Shown in pieces: positions 25,603 to 41,604 of a stretch of DNA of 64,000 nucleotides (positions within the stretch are counted from its first letter, which is position 1; each line of letters begins with the position of its first letter). The notes below the pieces were generated by a model. That model had not been told where the DNA came from. It saw only the letters and a program-made list of their open reading frames with translations, and did not search any database. This stretch comes from Pseudofabraea citricarpa. Lineage: Eukaryota; Ascomycota; Leotiomycetes; Helotiales; Dermateaceae. The DNA is taken from NCBI GenBank assembly GCA_029641185.1, contig JAPWGK010000016.1, forward strand, positions 434,001 through 498,000. The letters are read 5' to 3'. A program made the position numbers and the translations under genes.

Positions 25603-28140
25603 ATTACTGTGAGTTCTTGTTGTTTTTTGAGGATTGAAGTGGTTTGTAGAAGGGTTGTGGTATGGAAGCAGATGAAGAAAGAAGAAAGGAAGAGACGGAG
25701 GTGGTGGTGGGGTTGAGATTCAACTCAAAAACTAGCCCCGCTAACAACACGCCCCTCCGTCCCCCTCCTCTGTTTTGTCGAGAGACAAGGAGGGGCAGAC
25801 CACTTACTGGGCACGCTGCACAACGAGGGCCAGAGCGAAGTTGAGCCATTCCGCCAGCACGCCAGAGTGTGACGACTATTCGACCTGCCGTACCGTATCG
25901 TATTCCAGGGAGGCAATAATAACGTGAGGCATTGTAGCCACGCTGATTCATCGTCTTATCGTGGATGATTCCATCTTTACGCTACAAGCGACGAAGGAAT
26001 CTGAGTGCGAGTACAGCAAGCAGTCTTACTAATGTCTGCTCCTCCCGCGGGTTCTGGTGTACCACAAGGCTGTACGGATTCTACAGTGCTATACTACTGG
26101 GCTGTACCTGTTCCAACTTCCAAGCTCCCACGAGGAAATGTCGCTCAAACAACACGGGAGTAATCGGTTCAGCTCCCCAAACCACGAAAACTCGGCATTG
26201 TCTGATGGACGGTTATCCGAGTTATCGTGCCAGAATAGCGAGTCCTTCCTGAAGGCGTAGCAGTGTCAGACAACCCTCGAGACTATTCCGAGATGCAGAT
26301 GGTTGATGGTAGTGGATGGACCTTGGGACTCTGGGAGGTGAGCAAGCTGAGCTTGTTGAGGGGTCCGGGATCGGGAAGCACATCCTGCCCCAGACAAGCT
26401 TTCAGGTCGGTCTCAAGAAACAATAATGGGCAGCAGCTTATCCCTCACCGTCGTACCCTGCCACGCATCAGTCCGGCTGCAGTACAGTAATAATACAGTA
26501 ATAATCAGTGGCCACAGCACCAGCAGCAACACCATAATCGGCCCTCGAAAACCTACACGTGCCGAACAAATTCTCCTGTTCCGGTGGATGGATGGAGTGA
26601 GTCAATTGTTTGATGATAGCCATATCAACAACTATGTTGCTGTTGCTCATAGACTGACAAATCCGCGGCCATATCCTCGGTGGTTCTTTTTTTGATAACG
26701 CCCCACGGCCTGCGCCGAGAAATCATCCCAAACTTGAAGAGTCAAGACGATGGGCAAATATAGCTCGTCTAGTTTCACCCACGCCCTGGGGATAGCAAAC
26801 AGCAACCTTGATGTTGTAGTCGGTGAGAATTCAATGGTCAAACTTTCTTCCGTTGAGGACGGCGGTAAGGTAAGGGAGGCGATTGTTGGCTATGGCTGCT
26901 ACTTGAGTATCAGCCCGTGATATCATCAGGTGACTGTGGCGTGCGAAGGAAGAGGTTTAACGACGTGATTGCTTCCGTTTGTGCCGTATGATTTCCATGT
27001 CAGGTCTCTTCTGTAAACTGTTTAGGTTTCTTGCATCCTCTCATCTGGCTATATTATTAATTTACAAGCAGAATCACGTGTGTTTGCCCCAGGACCAGTT
27101 TTACGCTAGCATTGGACTTCTTCCTGCTGCACCAGGCCTATCTTGGATGATCTGCAATATCCAGATGGGAGAGGTGCTACAGTATAGCCTACAGTATGTA
27201 AAGGCTGCCGGAACGTTGGTTGCCGCTGCAAGACTCCCAGCAAAGCCAACTCGAGCTTTTTGCAACTCATCCTCTGTACATCAAAGAGTTTTCATCACAA
27301 CGCCTCAAGCTAAACAATTCATAGGCAGGATATCAAACGAGGTTTTGGAGTAGCATAATTAATGAGCTTTTGGTAAAAGTTCCTTTGTTCTTTCTGGTCG
27401 ACAGCAAGCTCGGCTACGTCACTTATAACCTGTTCGGGATAACGGATGGATAAAAGAAGATCGAGATCGAGGACTTTACTGAAAATAAAATAAAAGGTAC
27501 ATCGGACTCCAAGCTTAAGGTGGGAATATCGTTCGAAAGGATACAAGCAGCAGAATTCTAGTTGTCCAATGAAGCCTCGGCTGCGAGCCTTTCTCAACTA
27601 CTTGCATGTCCCTACCAAACGGAATTCATCACTGGATAGGCCTGGTAACATGGCGCCCTCAAAAACACGCAATTGCAGGCTCAATTATATAATAGATACC
27701 AACATTTGAGAGTGATCTATTCTAAATCCAACTATACTTCAATCAATGGAAGAGCAAGAAAACCCAGTGACGTTTCCATAGCTGACCGAACGCGCTAAGA
27801 ATATACAGCAGCTTCCGTTGTGCCGGGAGAGATGGGAATACATGAAAACAAAGCCATTTTATACAATAGCCTCATAAATACACTATGCAAACGCCTCCTC
27901 GTGCCTCAAGAGAATAATTTCATGTAATTACGATTTTCATGATGGTCTGATCTGCTTGAAATGGACGCGAGGTGATTGGCAGAAAAGTTCTAAGAGTTGG
28001 ATACACGTGACCCCAAGCTTCCCTGGTTTGGGTGTTGCGCCGCCGGGAAGCAAAGGAGCCAATTCGCTTAAGCAAAATACCTTTCAAGAGTGAAGGCCGA
28101 ACACGACAAGTTCTCTTAATCGTCCGATGATTCCATCCCT
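25603..28140. other. 2.5-kb intergenic region, GAPDH promoter and COX5 upstream
   Basis: No gene is supported. It holds the upstream region of GAPDH (minus strand) and of COX5 (plus strand). Pyrimidine-rich runs occur near 25740-25780. CACGTG boxes lie at 27075-27080 and 28004-28009, the latter in CACGTGACC about 250 bp before the COX5 start. A 124-codon frame at 26979-27353 has no recognisable motif. Confidence 0.45.
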
Positions 28141-28259
28141 CAATTGAACAACGCCCAACCCACATACACTCCCACCGTCCATCAACGCCGAACCGAAGAC
28201 CAGCGTCTCCTCTGTACAATCACTCCTTTATCTCCCCTCGCCCCGGCACGTCGATCACG

Positions 28260-28979
28260 ATGCTTCGCAACTCTATCCTGCGAAGCTCCCGAGCTGCCAC
28301 CACGTCCATCGTACGACAACCCGCCGCCGCAGCGCAATTGCAGCTCGTGCAGAGAAGACAAGCCCACGCCATCTCCAACCCAACACTGGCCAATATCGAG
28401 AAGAGATGGGAGTCGATGCCACCGCAGGAGCAGGCTGATCTGTGGATGGCCCTACGGGATCGCATGAAGGTCAACTGGGCCGAGCTGACTCTCCAGGAGA
28501 AGAAGGCCGGTAAGTCAATCCGACCGTCCCCTACATGGACGCTCAGCAGAGGTGTGATTGCGGGAGCTGACGGTGCTGTCGATTGCGTCTAGCCTACTGG
28601 ATCGCCTTTGGTGCTCATGGTCCTCGTGCCGTAACTCCCCCTGGAGAAGGATGGAAGGTCTTCGGCCTCACCATGGCAGGCGTTGGAGTCTCCCTCGCCG
28701 TCTTCGTCCTCATCCGTGCCTTCGCAGCTGGCAACCCAGCAACAATGACCAAGGAGTACCAGGAAGCTACCAACGAATACCTCCTCGTAAGCTCTCCCCC
28801 TCTACTCTTCGCTAGCCCGCTCCGGGAACTCCAATTGGATCACCTACCTCTATCAGTGAACAATGCACTAACCGTGAATGCGTGAACAGGCCCAAAACTC
28901 CGAGCCCATCAGCGGTATCTCATCTGAGGGGTACGTCGGCAAGGGACACGTACAGAGCCCGCCCAAGAAGAAGGAATAA
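28260..28979 (+). CDS. cox5: Cytochrome c oxidase subunit 5 (mammalian subunit IV family)
   Basis: A nuclear-encoded inner-membrane subunit of respiratory complex IV. Three exons, 28260-28509, 28593-28786 and 28890-28979, encode 177 residues. The N-terminus is an arginine- and alanine-rich mitochondrial presequence (MLRNSILRSSRAATTSIVRQ). The mature part starts near AHAISNPTLANIEKRWESM. EQADLWMALRDRMKVNWAEL is the matrix domain signature. YWIAFGAHGPR and a single transmembrane helix (VFGLTMAGVGVSLAVFVLIR) follow, then a short intermembrane-space tail. All phases close. The 3' end converges on ClpX with about 590 bp between. Confidence 0.95.
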
Positions 28980-29570
28980 ACAACCCGCGATCAAGCTGTA
29001 TCTCCAACAAGAACAACAAGACCATACATACTAAAAAGGGAAGCGGGGGAGGGATAGGAAGGATTTCTTTTGTTTTTATTCCGAAGAGGCAAGAGGGGCT
29101 GGTTTTTGTGCATATTCCGAGGCGGAGAATCAGTGGTGGAGAGTGCGAGGGTGAAGGCGGTGGTAAAACACAACTGTACAAAGATTAGTTTCTCGTCGTC
29201 GGTGTTTTGCGGCGCGTGCGTTTTAGATGAATTGAAAAGCTGAGAGTTTATAAAGTATTATGGCCTGTCGCTGCTCTGTTCCCATGGCATGATGTGTGGG
29301 GTGGATGGGGAGGGGGTTGAGTGCATTAGAGGGGTTTAATTGGAGAGGACTCAAAACACACACATGGAGATGCATGCACGGTAGTTACACGCCCGGTACA
29401 TGTGAAAGGGGAGCAAGAGGCTCCATCCATTTCGTACCTAGCTGTATCTAGGATGTATGTAACATAGCCATCAGGTACAACGCCGGCAAACCCATCCAGA
29501 TATCAAATTCAGCTAACAAGACTCGCTCAAAACATGGGAGAATATGCACAAAGTCCATCATCATATCAAA
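28980..29570. other. Convergent 3' region of COX5 and ClpX
   Basis: About 590 bp between two stop codons. No coding region, repeat or RNA gene is recognised; it presumably holds both 3' untranslated regions. Confidence 0.5.
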
Positions 29571-31309
29571 TCACATTCCCGAACTGCCCACGCTTCGCAT
29601 CTGCTCAAAGGTTCCTCGATGCTCGTCGTCGAGATTCTTCTCGTGCACGGCTTTCCATCGATCTTCCTCCTCCTCGCAAGCGGCATGGAATATATGTCCT
29701 TGACCACGAGACCACACGCGTGGCATCCTGGCTGAATCTTCTTCCTCAGTGTCTTGCACCTCAGACGAGTCATGATTCTGCACGAATGCTTGGTCGATCA
29801 AGACGAATCGTACTGATGAACCTGGGCCCCAATACATGATCTCAGCTAGGACGGATTCCATGATTGAGCGGAGACCGCGAGCTCCCAGACCATTGCCCTT
29901 CTTGTCTTTTTCTTTTGTGGAGGAAGTGAATGCTGGAGTCAAAGCTCGAGCGGCTATGCTTTCTAATGCTAGACGAGTGAAATGGACTTGAATACCGTAG
30001 GTGCTGAATAGAGCTGTGTATTGCTTCACTAAAGAGTTCCGTGGCTCGCTAAGGATTGAGACGAGTTGGGTGAGGGATAGAGGTGAAAGTGATGTCAAGA
30101 TGGGAATGCGTCCTAGCAGTTCTGGAATCAGACCGTATGTTTGAAGATCGGCTGATGTGACATGTGTTAGAGGATTAGTTTGTACAGGATTGTTTGCGGA
30201 AGCGGTTGGTAGAGAAGAACCGAAACCAAGGCTCGACGAAGTGTTCATTCGAGAGGAGATGATCTTCTCAAGGCCAACAAAGGCTCCGGCAAAGACGAAG
30301 AGAATATTGGATGTATCAATTGTGTATTGTTCGGCCTTTCCGGGGGGTTCTTTAGTAGTTCCACCTCCTTTTGCAGACGTGGACCGATCTCCCTTTGCGT
30401 TAATGGTAACCGTGGTGCCTTCGATAATTTTGAGAAGACCTTGTTGCACACCTTCACCTGAAACATCCCTACCATGTATCATAACAGCAGGTTTCGCAAG
30501 CTTGTCCACCTCATCAAAGAAGATGATTCCACTCTCACATTTCTGGAGATTGTAAGATGAAGCAAGCAACAGACGTTCGAGAGAAGACTCGACATCGGTT
30601 CCTATATATCCGGCTTGGGTTAATGAAGAGCAGTCGACTGTTGCGAAAGGCACTTCGAGGACCTTGGCCAGTGTTTGTAAAATATAAGTCTTTCCGACTC
30701 CGGAGGGTCCGAGGAGCATGAGGTTGGACTTTTCAATGATTGTAGACGACTTATCCTCTAAAATACGAGTGCCTATGTCAGGCTCCTCTTCCATTTGAGA
30801 AGCATTGAGGTTTACTGTCTCGACGTGGCCTGGGTATTCATCTGGCAACAATGAGTATATTGTCATGTGATAATGAAAAGGAACTTACGTTCGACAGGAT
30901 GGCTCTTCTTCTCCAGTTCATGAAGACGTCTCCTGGCTGCTTTCTCCTGTCGTTCCTGTTCCTCTCGGTCTAGCCTTCTGACTTCACGAATTCGTTGGTA
31001 GTGGTTATATATTGCCACGCTCGTGACCTTCTTAGTCTTCTCTTGCCCAACAACAAACTTATCCAGGTGAGCTTTCAGTAAAGAAGGTGTCAATCGTGGT
31101 GCACCATGTTTGGCAGCCTTGTCGAGAGGACCACCTGTTGGCTGTCCGGGCTCGTATGCTGCCGTGTATCCTTGGCCCTCGAAGTCTGAACGTCGAAATT
31201 GGGAGTCTCGGTGTAGACGGGGAGTGGTGGATAGCGCGCGGTATCGACAGCGAGGTACGATAAGAACTCTGGGAGAGCTGGTCAGGATAGACCTGCTAGT
31301 GGCAGGCAT
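29571..31309 (-). CDS. Mitochondrial ClpX-type AAA+ ATPase
   Basis: This is a mitochondrial matrix unfoldase of the ClpX/Mcx1 family. Two exons right to left, 31309-30889 and 30841-29571, encode 563 residues. The N-terminus is an arginine-rich presequence with an [11 protein letters not shown] cleavage-like region. There is no N-terminal Cys4 zinc domain, as in yeast Mcx1. The AAA+ core has [15 protein letters not shown], Walker [10 protein letters not shown] (about residue 185), Walker [30 protein letters not shown] and sensor-2 [24 protein letters not shown] is the ClpX pore and adaptor region. An acidic C-terminal extension follows. In fungi lacking mitochondrial ClpP this enzyme works without a protease; whether ClpP exists here is not visible. 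Confidence 0.93.
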
Positions 31310-32248
31310 GTTGATTGTGTAAAAGGGTTCTCATAATATCGTGGATCTCATATGGTCTGAGGATATAAAGAGAGTGTTCTATGTCGTTGATGTTGTTGAT
31401 GAAGGTGCACGTGAGTTGTGAGTCGTGAGTTGCGGGTTGAGTTGGGACTGAGTTCGGTGTCGGCGGGGGATCTTGGGTCTCCACACGAGCTAAGATAGCG
31501 GGCAAATACCTGGAACAATGCCCGGTGGATCTCGGAAGCTAGAGGTGGAATAATGGCGAGATCTTTCGCTGTGTTTCTCGCAGGAGAACGAAAAGTAACT
31601 TTAAGTCAGAGTTACGGCAGTCGACAGAAAGGAGAGAGAGGATGCTTTGAGAAGCAGCTGATTGGGGGGCACAACTCAGTTCGGATGGTCACGTGGAGGT
31701 AACCAGAACAAGGACCGCGGGGCAAAAGCCTCTCCTCTCCTCTCCTCAACCATAACCATAGCTTCAATTGTGCAAATGACAATGTCCTTCTTCAACAAGC
31801 ACCCAGTGCTTTCAAAGGTATTGATCGAGAGTCATCTCGAAGGATTCTATACAGACCAACCAATACGATAGCCAAGTCAACGGGGCAGCACCCTCAAAGT
31901 AACACTACTGCCGACCTGTTCTCCAGATTGCAGGCCATGACGTCGACCCCTGCGAACCAGAATAAACGATTGAGCTCCTAGAGCAGCTCAACGAACGAAA
32001 CTCTTGCCATGTGTGCCATGATGCAGATCTGAAGCCACAACATGCCAAAAAGTGCCCCGCAATTATACTCGCTGATTCCATGAAGACCTTCATCTAGATG
32101 ACCGTTCTTCGTTCTCTATAAAACCTTGATTTTCCCAGCAATCTTAATAAATCGAGCCACTAAATCAGCTTCGTGACTTCGGACGGAAGCTTTCCCCAGA
32201 CTCTTCTCTCCACAGTCCGCACGAAAACCTCACAACCACAACGCAACA
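31310..32248. promoter_or_regulatory. Divergent region between ClpX and glycogen branching enzyme
   Basis: The region contains a TCACGTG box on the minus strand about 100 bp upstream of ClpX (31408-31414) and GGTCACGTGG at 31688-31697. The right half also carries a possible small broken gene, listed separately. Confidence 0.4.
31776..32097 (+). pseudogene. Possible small broken gene with a cysteine motif
   Basis: Three short open pieces in three different frames read as one protein-like string. An ATG at 31776 gives MTMSFFNKHPVLSK; from about 31856 come NTIAKSTGQ and TADLFSRLQAM; from about 31972 comes ELLEQLNERNSCHVCHDADL, then KPQHAKKC, ending in a normal stop at 32095. The junction between pieces 2 and 3 looks like loss of one base in a NKRLELLEQL run. 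The only GT-AG pair between pieces 1 and 2 would make a 37-nt intron, which is too short. It may be a decayed gene, an assembly error or chance. Not recognised. Confidence 0.3.
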
Positions 32249-34709
32249 ATGGATAGCATGAACGAGAACTCGGCCAATTCTGTCCTGGACGCCCCAGCGA
32301 AGAATGGCATACCTACAGATGGCACAGGTAAGAGAGCAATCTTTGCGCCGTATCGCGTGCTTGCAGATAAGCTGATGCTCAACAGGTGTTGTCGCTCTCG
32401 ATCCATGGCTATCCCCCTTCAAAGAGCCGCTCCGCCATCGATTCAGCAAGGCGCAACAATGGATCGATACCATAAACAAGACAGAGGGAGGATTAGACAA
32501 GTTCAGCAGAGTTAGTGCATACCAATCCGTCTGGAGGACTGGCCTGACAATTCTAGGGTACCGAGAAGTTCGGATTCAATGTGGACAAACAGAATAACAT
32601 CACCTATCGAGAATGGGCGCCTAATGCGACGCAAGCATTCTTAATTGGTGATTTCAGTATTTCTCTCTTCCCCGTCGCAGAATTCCTTGATCAGATCCGA
32701 CTAACCGTTTTGAAGATGATTGGAATCGCGAATCCTACCCTATGAAAAAGGACATGTTCGGAGTTTTTGAGGTTGTAGTACCAGCTAAGGACGGCCAACC
32801 TGCCATAGCTCACAAGTCTAAGATTAAGGCAAGCCATCCATTGAAAAGTGATTTTGTACAAAGCTAACAACAGCAGATCTCGTTGATCACGCCCTCAGGC
32901 GAACGAATCGAGCGCTTGCCGGCATGGATTAAATATGTGACACAAGACCTTTCTGTGTCTCCAGTCTACGATGCCCGATTTTGGAATCCCCCCGAATCCG
33001 AAAAGTATGTCTGCAAACATCCCAGACCAAAGAAGCCTGCGAGTATTCGAGTTTACGAAGCACACGTGGGAATTTCATCCCCAGAACTACGAGTTTCCAC
33101 ATACAAGGAGTTTACTCAAAATATGTTGCCGAGAATTCACAAGTTGGGTTACAACACCATTCAGTTGATGGCAATTATGGAGCACGCATATTATGCCAGC
33201 TTCGGATACCAGGTCAACAGCTTCTTCGCTGCTAGCAGTAGATTTGGTACACCAGATGATCTCAAAGAGCTTATCGATACTGCACATGGCCTAGGTATCG
33301 TCGTTCTCTTGGATGTGGTACACAGCCACGCTTCAAAGAACGTGCTAGATGGGCTCAATGAATTTGATGGTTCAGATGCTTGCTACTTTCATGCGGGACC
33401 AAAAGGCAATCATGAGCTGTGGGGTAGCAGACTGTTCAATTATGGTAGTCACGAGGTCTTGAGATTTCTTTTGAGTAATTTGCGTTACTGGATGGACGAG
33501 TATAATTTCGATGGGTTTCGTTTCGACGGTGTTACAAGCATGCTTTATACCCATCACGGAATCGGAACGTATGTTATCCGATGCCCAATTTATCTTGAAT
33601 TTCGCTAACAGTTGAAGGGGTTTTTCGGGAGGTTATCATGAATATTTTGGCCCTGGGGTGGATGAGGACGGTGTGGTCTACCTGATGCTGGCAAACGAGA
33701 TGCTACACGACCTCTACCCAGAAGTGATTACGATTGCCGAAGATGTGTCTGGTATGCCAGCATTATGCCTATCACTCTCTCTCGGAGGCATCGGGTTCGA
33801 TTATAGACTGGCAATGGCCATTCCAGACATGTGGATTAAGATTCTCAAGGAGAAGAAGGACGATGAGTGGGACATTGGTAATATTACCCACACGCTCATC
33901 AATCGTCGTCACGGAGAGAAGACCATTGCATACTGCGAGAGTCACGATCAAGCGTAAGTACAATACATTGTAAATTTCAACTTTCAGAATACTTACTATT
34001 ATAGTCTTGTGGGAGACAAGTCAATAATGATGCATCTCTGCGATGCGGAGATGTACACGAACATGTCTGTCCTAACTGAATTCACGCCAGTCATCGAGCG
34101 AGGAATGGCTCTGCACAAGATGATCCGTCTTCTCACCCACGGTCTGGGAGGCGAGGGCTATCTTAACTTCGAGGGCAATGAGTTTGGGCACCCAGAATGG
34201 CTTGACTTTCCTCGGGATGGCAATGACAACAGTTTCTGGTATGCTCGTCGACAATTCAATTTGACAGACGACGACCTCCTCCGATACAAATTTCTCAATG
34301 AATTCGATTCCAAAATGAACCACACTGAACAGAAGTATGGATGGCTTCACTCCGAACAGGCCTATATCAGCTTAAAGAACGAGGCCGATAAGGTGGTTGT
34401 TTTTGAGCGAGCTGGACTTCTCTGGGTCTTCAACTTCAACCCTACTGAAAGCTTTGTGGACTACAGAGTTGGTGTTGAGGCTAGCGGAACGTACCGAGTT
34501 GTTCTCAATACTGACACGAAAGATGTTGGTGGATTTGAACGAATTGACCAAGGCACACGGTTCTTCACAACTCCATTTGCTTGGAACGACCGGAAAAACT
34601 TTATCCAGGTTTACATCCCAACGAGGACTGCTATTGTAAGTATTCGACAATATATTCGTAAACGCATACTAATTCTATACAGGTCCTTGCACTTGAGTCA
34701 ACAATATAA
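32249..34709 (+). CDS. 1,4-alpha-glucan (glycogen) branching enzyme
   Basis: This GH13 enzyme moves alpha-1,4-glucan segments to alpha-1,6 branch points. Eight exons, 32249-32327, 32386-32510, 32557-32656, 32716-32828, 32877-33568, 33618-33953, 34005-34635 and 34683-34709, encode 700 residues. The CBM48 region has [17 protein letters not shown] and NDWNR. The barrel has [19 protein letters not shown], the nucleophile region [10 protein letters not shown], acid/base AEDVSGMP and ESHDQALVGDK, then [18 protein letters not shown]. Intron 4 has a GC donor (AAG then GCAAGC) and a CAGCAG acceptor, a rare GC-AG intron. Intron 5 ends in AAG: the earlier CAG would create a stop. The last exon is only 27 nt. 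Confidence 0.95.
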
Positions 34710-35318
34710 TTGAGTGGAGCATAGCAACGTGAGGATAGGGTGGTCGAAGGTTGTCTCTTGTGAATGTGTTAGATTGAACTAGGGTTATGTTATATAGCCT
34801 TCAATACATGTGAATTAGCCTTTAATCATAATATTGGACTTTATATCGGAAATGTGAGATTGAAATGCAGCACTAAGTATATATGTATATATATATAAGT
34901 ACTTATATTAAATAACAAATACTCCCTCCGATATGAAGTCCGACATCACATGATTAAAGGCTATATAGCATATGTTGAAGGCTATGTAAGATATCCCTCG
35001 AATTAGCCACATGAATATTTTGATGTAATAGACAATCATTATTGCGCGGCTTTGCTGTTTCTTTGAGAAAAACTGAGCGTGATGGTAGTATCCTCAACAT
35101 TTCAGCGTGGTGACTTTGGTTGCCCCTTACCAGCATCCCGTGGAGCCCTCTAAAACTTCGGATGAATTCGGCTTCCACCCACGTGACTTAGCGTGAGGAA
35201 AAACAGCGCTACTGACCTTCGATTCTTGCCGATGAACCTCATTTTGAAGTCCATACCACCTCCTCATCGACTCTCATATCTCCACACCTATCTCCATCGC
35301 TCTTCATCATCCGTCAAG
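34710..35318. promoter_or_regulatory. ATP2 upstream region
   Basis: About 600 bp between the branching enzyme stop and the ATP2 start. It includes a TATATATA run near 34880-34900 and CACGTGACT at 35180-35188, about 135 bp before the ATG. Two segments around 34799-34845 and 34928-34975 look like imperfect inverted copies around an AT-rich centre. Confidence 0.45.
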
Positions 35319-38909
<3,591 letters not shown>

Positions 38910-39474
38910 GATGGTTGAGGGGTTGGTAATGGATGTGTGTATAGTTGGAGCAAGGTAAAAGGGGAAAGGAGCTCGGGGGAAGGGCTGTGTACAGACAGGC
39001 GCTTTCTTCCGCATCCTCTGATATCGCGTCTCTTTAGCTTGTAACAGAAGAATTCTCTTTGTCATATTTAATTGCTGTTCCAGATGTCTTCCTAAAGTGA
39101 TGTCGAGTGAGAAAAAAAGTCTTAGGGTTCGAACGCTACAACGACAAGAGTTCACAATTGTGTTTACACGCACAGAACAGAAATACATAGATGGTTTATT
39201 AGCAGCTATCTCCAGTCTTGTTCTACATTTTGCTTTTGAACCAATGACGAACCGAAGTGAGTGAACAAGAACCTCCGTCTTCCTGTCTGTCCGTCCGTCT
39301 AGTCCCATCTATATGATTTTACAAACAAAGTTACCTGATTTTGATTTTGTATCTCCAAATAAAAACAAACAAACGCCGATGCCTAGCCATGTCCATGTCC
39401 ATGTCCCAGTCTTTCCCTATATATCCCAAGCTCCAAACCCCCTAAACAATTGAATCTGCAATGCAAAGCTTGCT
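38910..39474. other. Convergent 3' region of ATP2 and the SLY41-like gene
   Basis: About 565 bp between stop codons with no coding region recognised. A GTTCGAAC box near 39127 resembles a tRNA B box, but no matching A box or cloverleaf stems are visible. Confidence 0.5.
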
Positions 39475-41212
39475 CTATTGTACAGAAACATGGTGGCCAT
39501 TATTCCGCGTGGCCGAGAGCTCTCTTGCTCTCCAGGTCTCTTCCTGTCTCGTTCCTGGTGGCAGCCATGCTGCGCTGCTCGCCCCTCTCGCTCGGCCAAC
39601 TCGCGTTCCGTCATCCGTCTTCTTGCTATCTTCGCTGCTGGATATTCCTGCTGCAAACCCATTCGTGTATGGATGCCCAGCACTCATAGGACTGTCGAAG
39701 ACTGGGCCACCCAGGGATGTGTTCAGAGGTAGGAGAGGTTCTTCCTTAAAGTTCATGAGCTTGGCTTTTCGATCTGCCTTGTTGCTTTCAGAGCTTCTGT
39801 CGTAAAGGTAGAGACCGAAAAATGTGAGCAGAATACCAAGTAGCTGGATGGGAGTGGTGGGGTTCCCGAACCACACAATGGCAACAAATATTACAAAGAC
39901 TCTCTTGATAAGGGAAGCGACTGAATATGTTACAGGAGAAACCATGGATAACAGGATGAACGCCATAATATTCTGGACGAAATGGAAAACACCGTTGAAT
40001 ATGAACTCAAATACCAGACGCTCAGTTCCAATAGGTTCTGTAGCATTTTTAGCTGGTAGCAGTTCAAGAGGTTTGCCATCCATGAGGTCTTTTATAAGAT
40101 CATGGCCTTCACTCATGAACCAGTATGGCCATGTAAGCACAAAAGCCATACCTGCTGAATAGCAAAGAAGGTTCAGCTTGTCCAATTTGCGGGACTGAAC
40201 ATGCTGACCTGCTGCTTCGGCGACTGCAGCGTCATTAAAAATGCGCTTAGAGAAAATGTTTTGAGTGACAAAGATGATAGCAGCGAACAATGCAAGCAAA
40301 ATCCCAACAATATTGCCTTCAACTTCTGTAGCACAGGCCAACATTACACCGGCTGTAAGGGGTATCAAAGATAGGTAGGTCGCTAAAGGGTATCGAATGT
40401 TGAAGACCAGCCGATATGCAAATACAGTGAATAAGGGAGAGAGACCTTTGATCGTGTGGACCAGCGATACAGGAATGCAGGTTGTAGCCTTTGAGCTCAA
40501 TAGATGCCCTCCCAGTTGGAATAACGCCATTGGTAAGGTAGTGCGAAAGACTTCTCGAGATGGGGCACGTATGCCATGGCGCAGCGCAGGAACTTGATTC
40601 TTGAGCTTTGGGAACAGGGTTGAAAGCCATGATAAAAAGATACATAATGTCGAGACAAACCCAAATTGTACCATGGTCAAAGTAGCTGGCTTTGGGAAGG
40701 CTATTAGGATCGTTTTGGACGCGGTATTGGTTAACGCGCTCGCACCGTACCAGATAATGCAGAGTATCTATCAGAGAGGTATAAGCAACCATCGTGCGGA
40801 TTCAAGGGGGGGCAAGATGGCGTACAACGAGCTGGGGTGATACAAGTGCTTTCAAAGCATCTCCTATCTCATGGACATCTGCGCCGCTCACACTCCCTCT
40901 CCTGCGAACATTTCTCAGAGCTTCACTCAAGCTCTTCTGTCTCCCATGCGCTCTGATGCTCCCGTTTGCTCGCGTCGGATCTCCCAAGCGGCTGTCTCTC
41001 CGCGGCTGCCATCGATCTGGCGCCGGTGAATTGCCACTGAGGTATCCATTTGATTTGTTTGGCGTGGTTGAGTAGTAGGGGGATTGGCCGTCCTGCGGTT
41101 CAACGTGGTCTGGGAATCTCTCCATTGACTGTCGCGCAGGGTCCTTGGCATCGCCGGGGAATTTGAACTCTGGTATTCTCGTCATTGATGTTGCTCGAGT
41201 CGAATGAGGCAT
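39475..41212 (-). CDS. SLY41-like triose-phosphate-transporter family protein
   Basis: A multi-pass membrane carrier of the TPT/nucleotide-sugar transporter superfamily, nearest to yeast Sly41 (ER/Golgi). Two exons right to left, 41212-40826 and 40767-39475, encode 559 residues; the intron has a GTACGC donor and ATAG acceptor. The first 125 residues are cytosolic, basic and serine-rich with an RQKSLSEALRNVRRRGSVSG segment. Membrane segments follow from ILCIIWYGASALTNTASKTI onward. VQFGFVS, KATTCIPVSLVHTIKGLSPLF, GVMLACATEVEG, FVTQNIFSKRIFN and SVASLIKRVFVI are the TPT signatures, including the lysine-bearing helix near the end. The C-terminus is a 90-residue hydrophilic tail. The substrate is unknown. 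It is divergent from SF3B2 across about 390 bp. Confidence 0.9.
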
Positions 41213-41604
41213 TGTGCGGTCTGGCAGGGCTGGAATTAACGATTGTGACGCCCTCCTGGCAGCTGGAGCATTTTCTTCTGGGGACGTTGTAGCATCAGAT
41301 CTGCACTTCTGAATTCTAAATTGGGACGCAATCAGTGAGCCGAGTCGACTTTATCTGGAGGGAGCTAAGAATTTAGCAGGAGGGCTGCTGGGCGCCTGAG
41401 GCACCCAGAGATTTTCGCGATCGCATTTCCAGGTTGAAGAAGCTTGTGAGATCGAGGTTACTGCACAAGCCAACCTCACATACAGCCCTCTCCCACCCCC
41501 AGCATTGCCGTCCTCCCTACAACTCGCCATCCCAATTCCTCAAGGCCAGATCTATCTACAGCTTTGACTCGATTTGACGCGCTTCCCGGCCACCTTCGGG
41601 CGCG
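41213..41604. promoter_or_regulatory. Divergent promoter region, SLY41-like and SF3B2 genes
   Basis: 392 bp between two start codons facing away from each other. No recognised box beyond general pyrimidine-rich leader sequence upstream of 41604. Confidence 0.4.

Noticed and set aside
39110..39150. tRNA gene suggested by a GGTTCGAAC box
   Set aside because: No A box or cloverleaf stems can be drawn around it.
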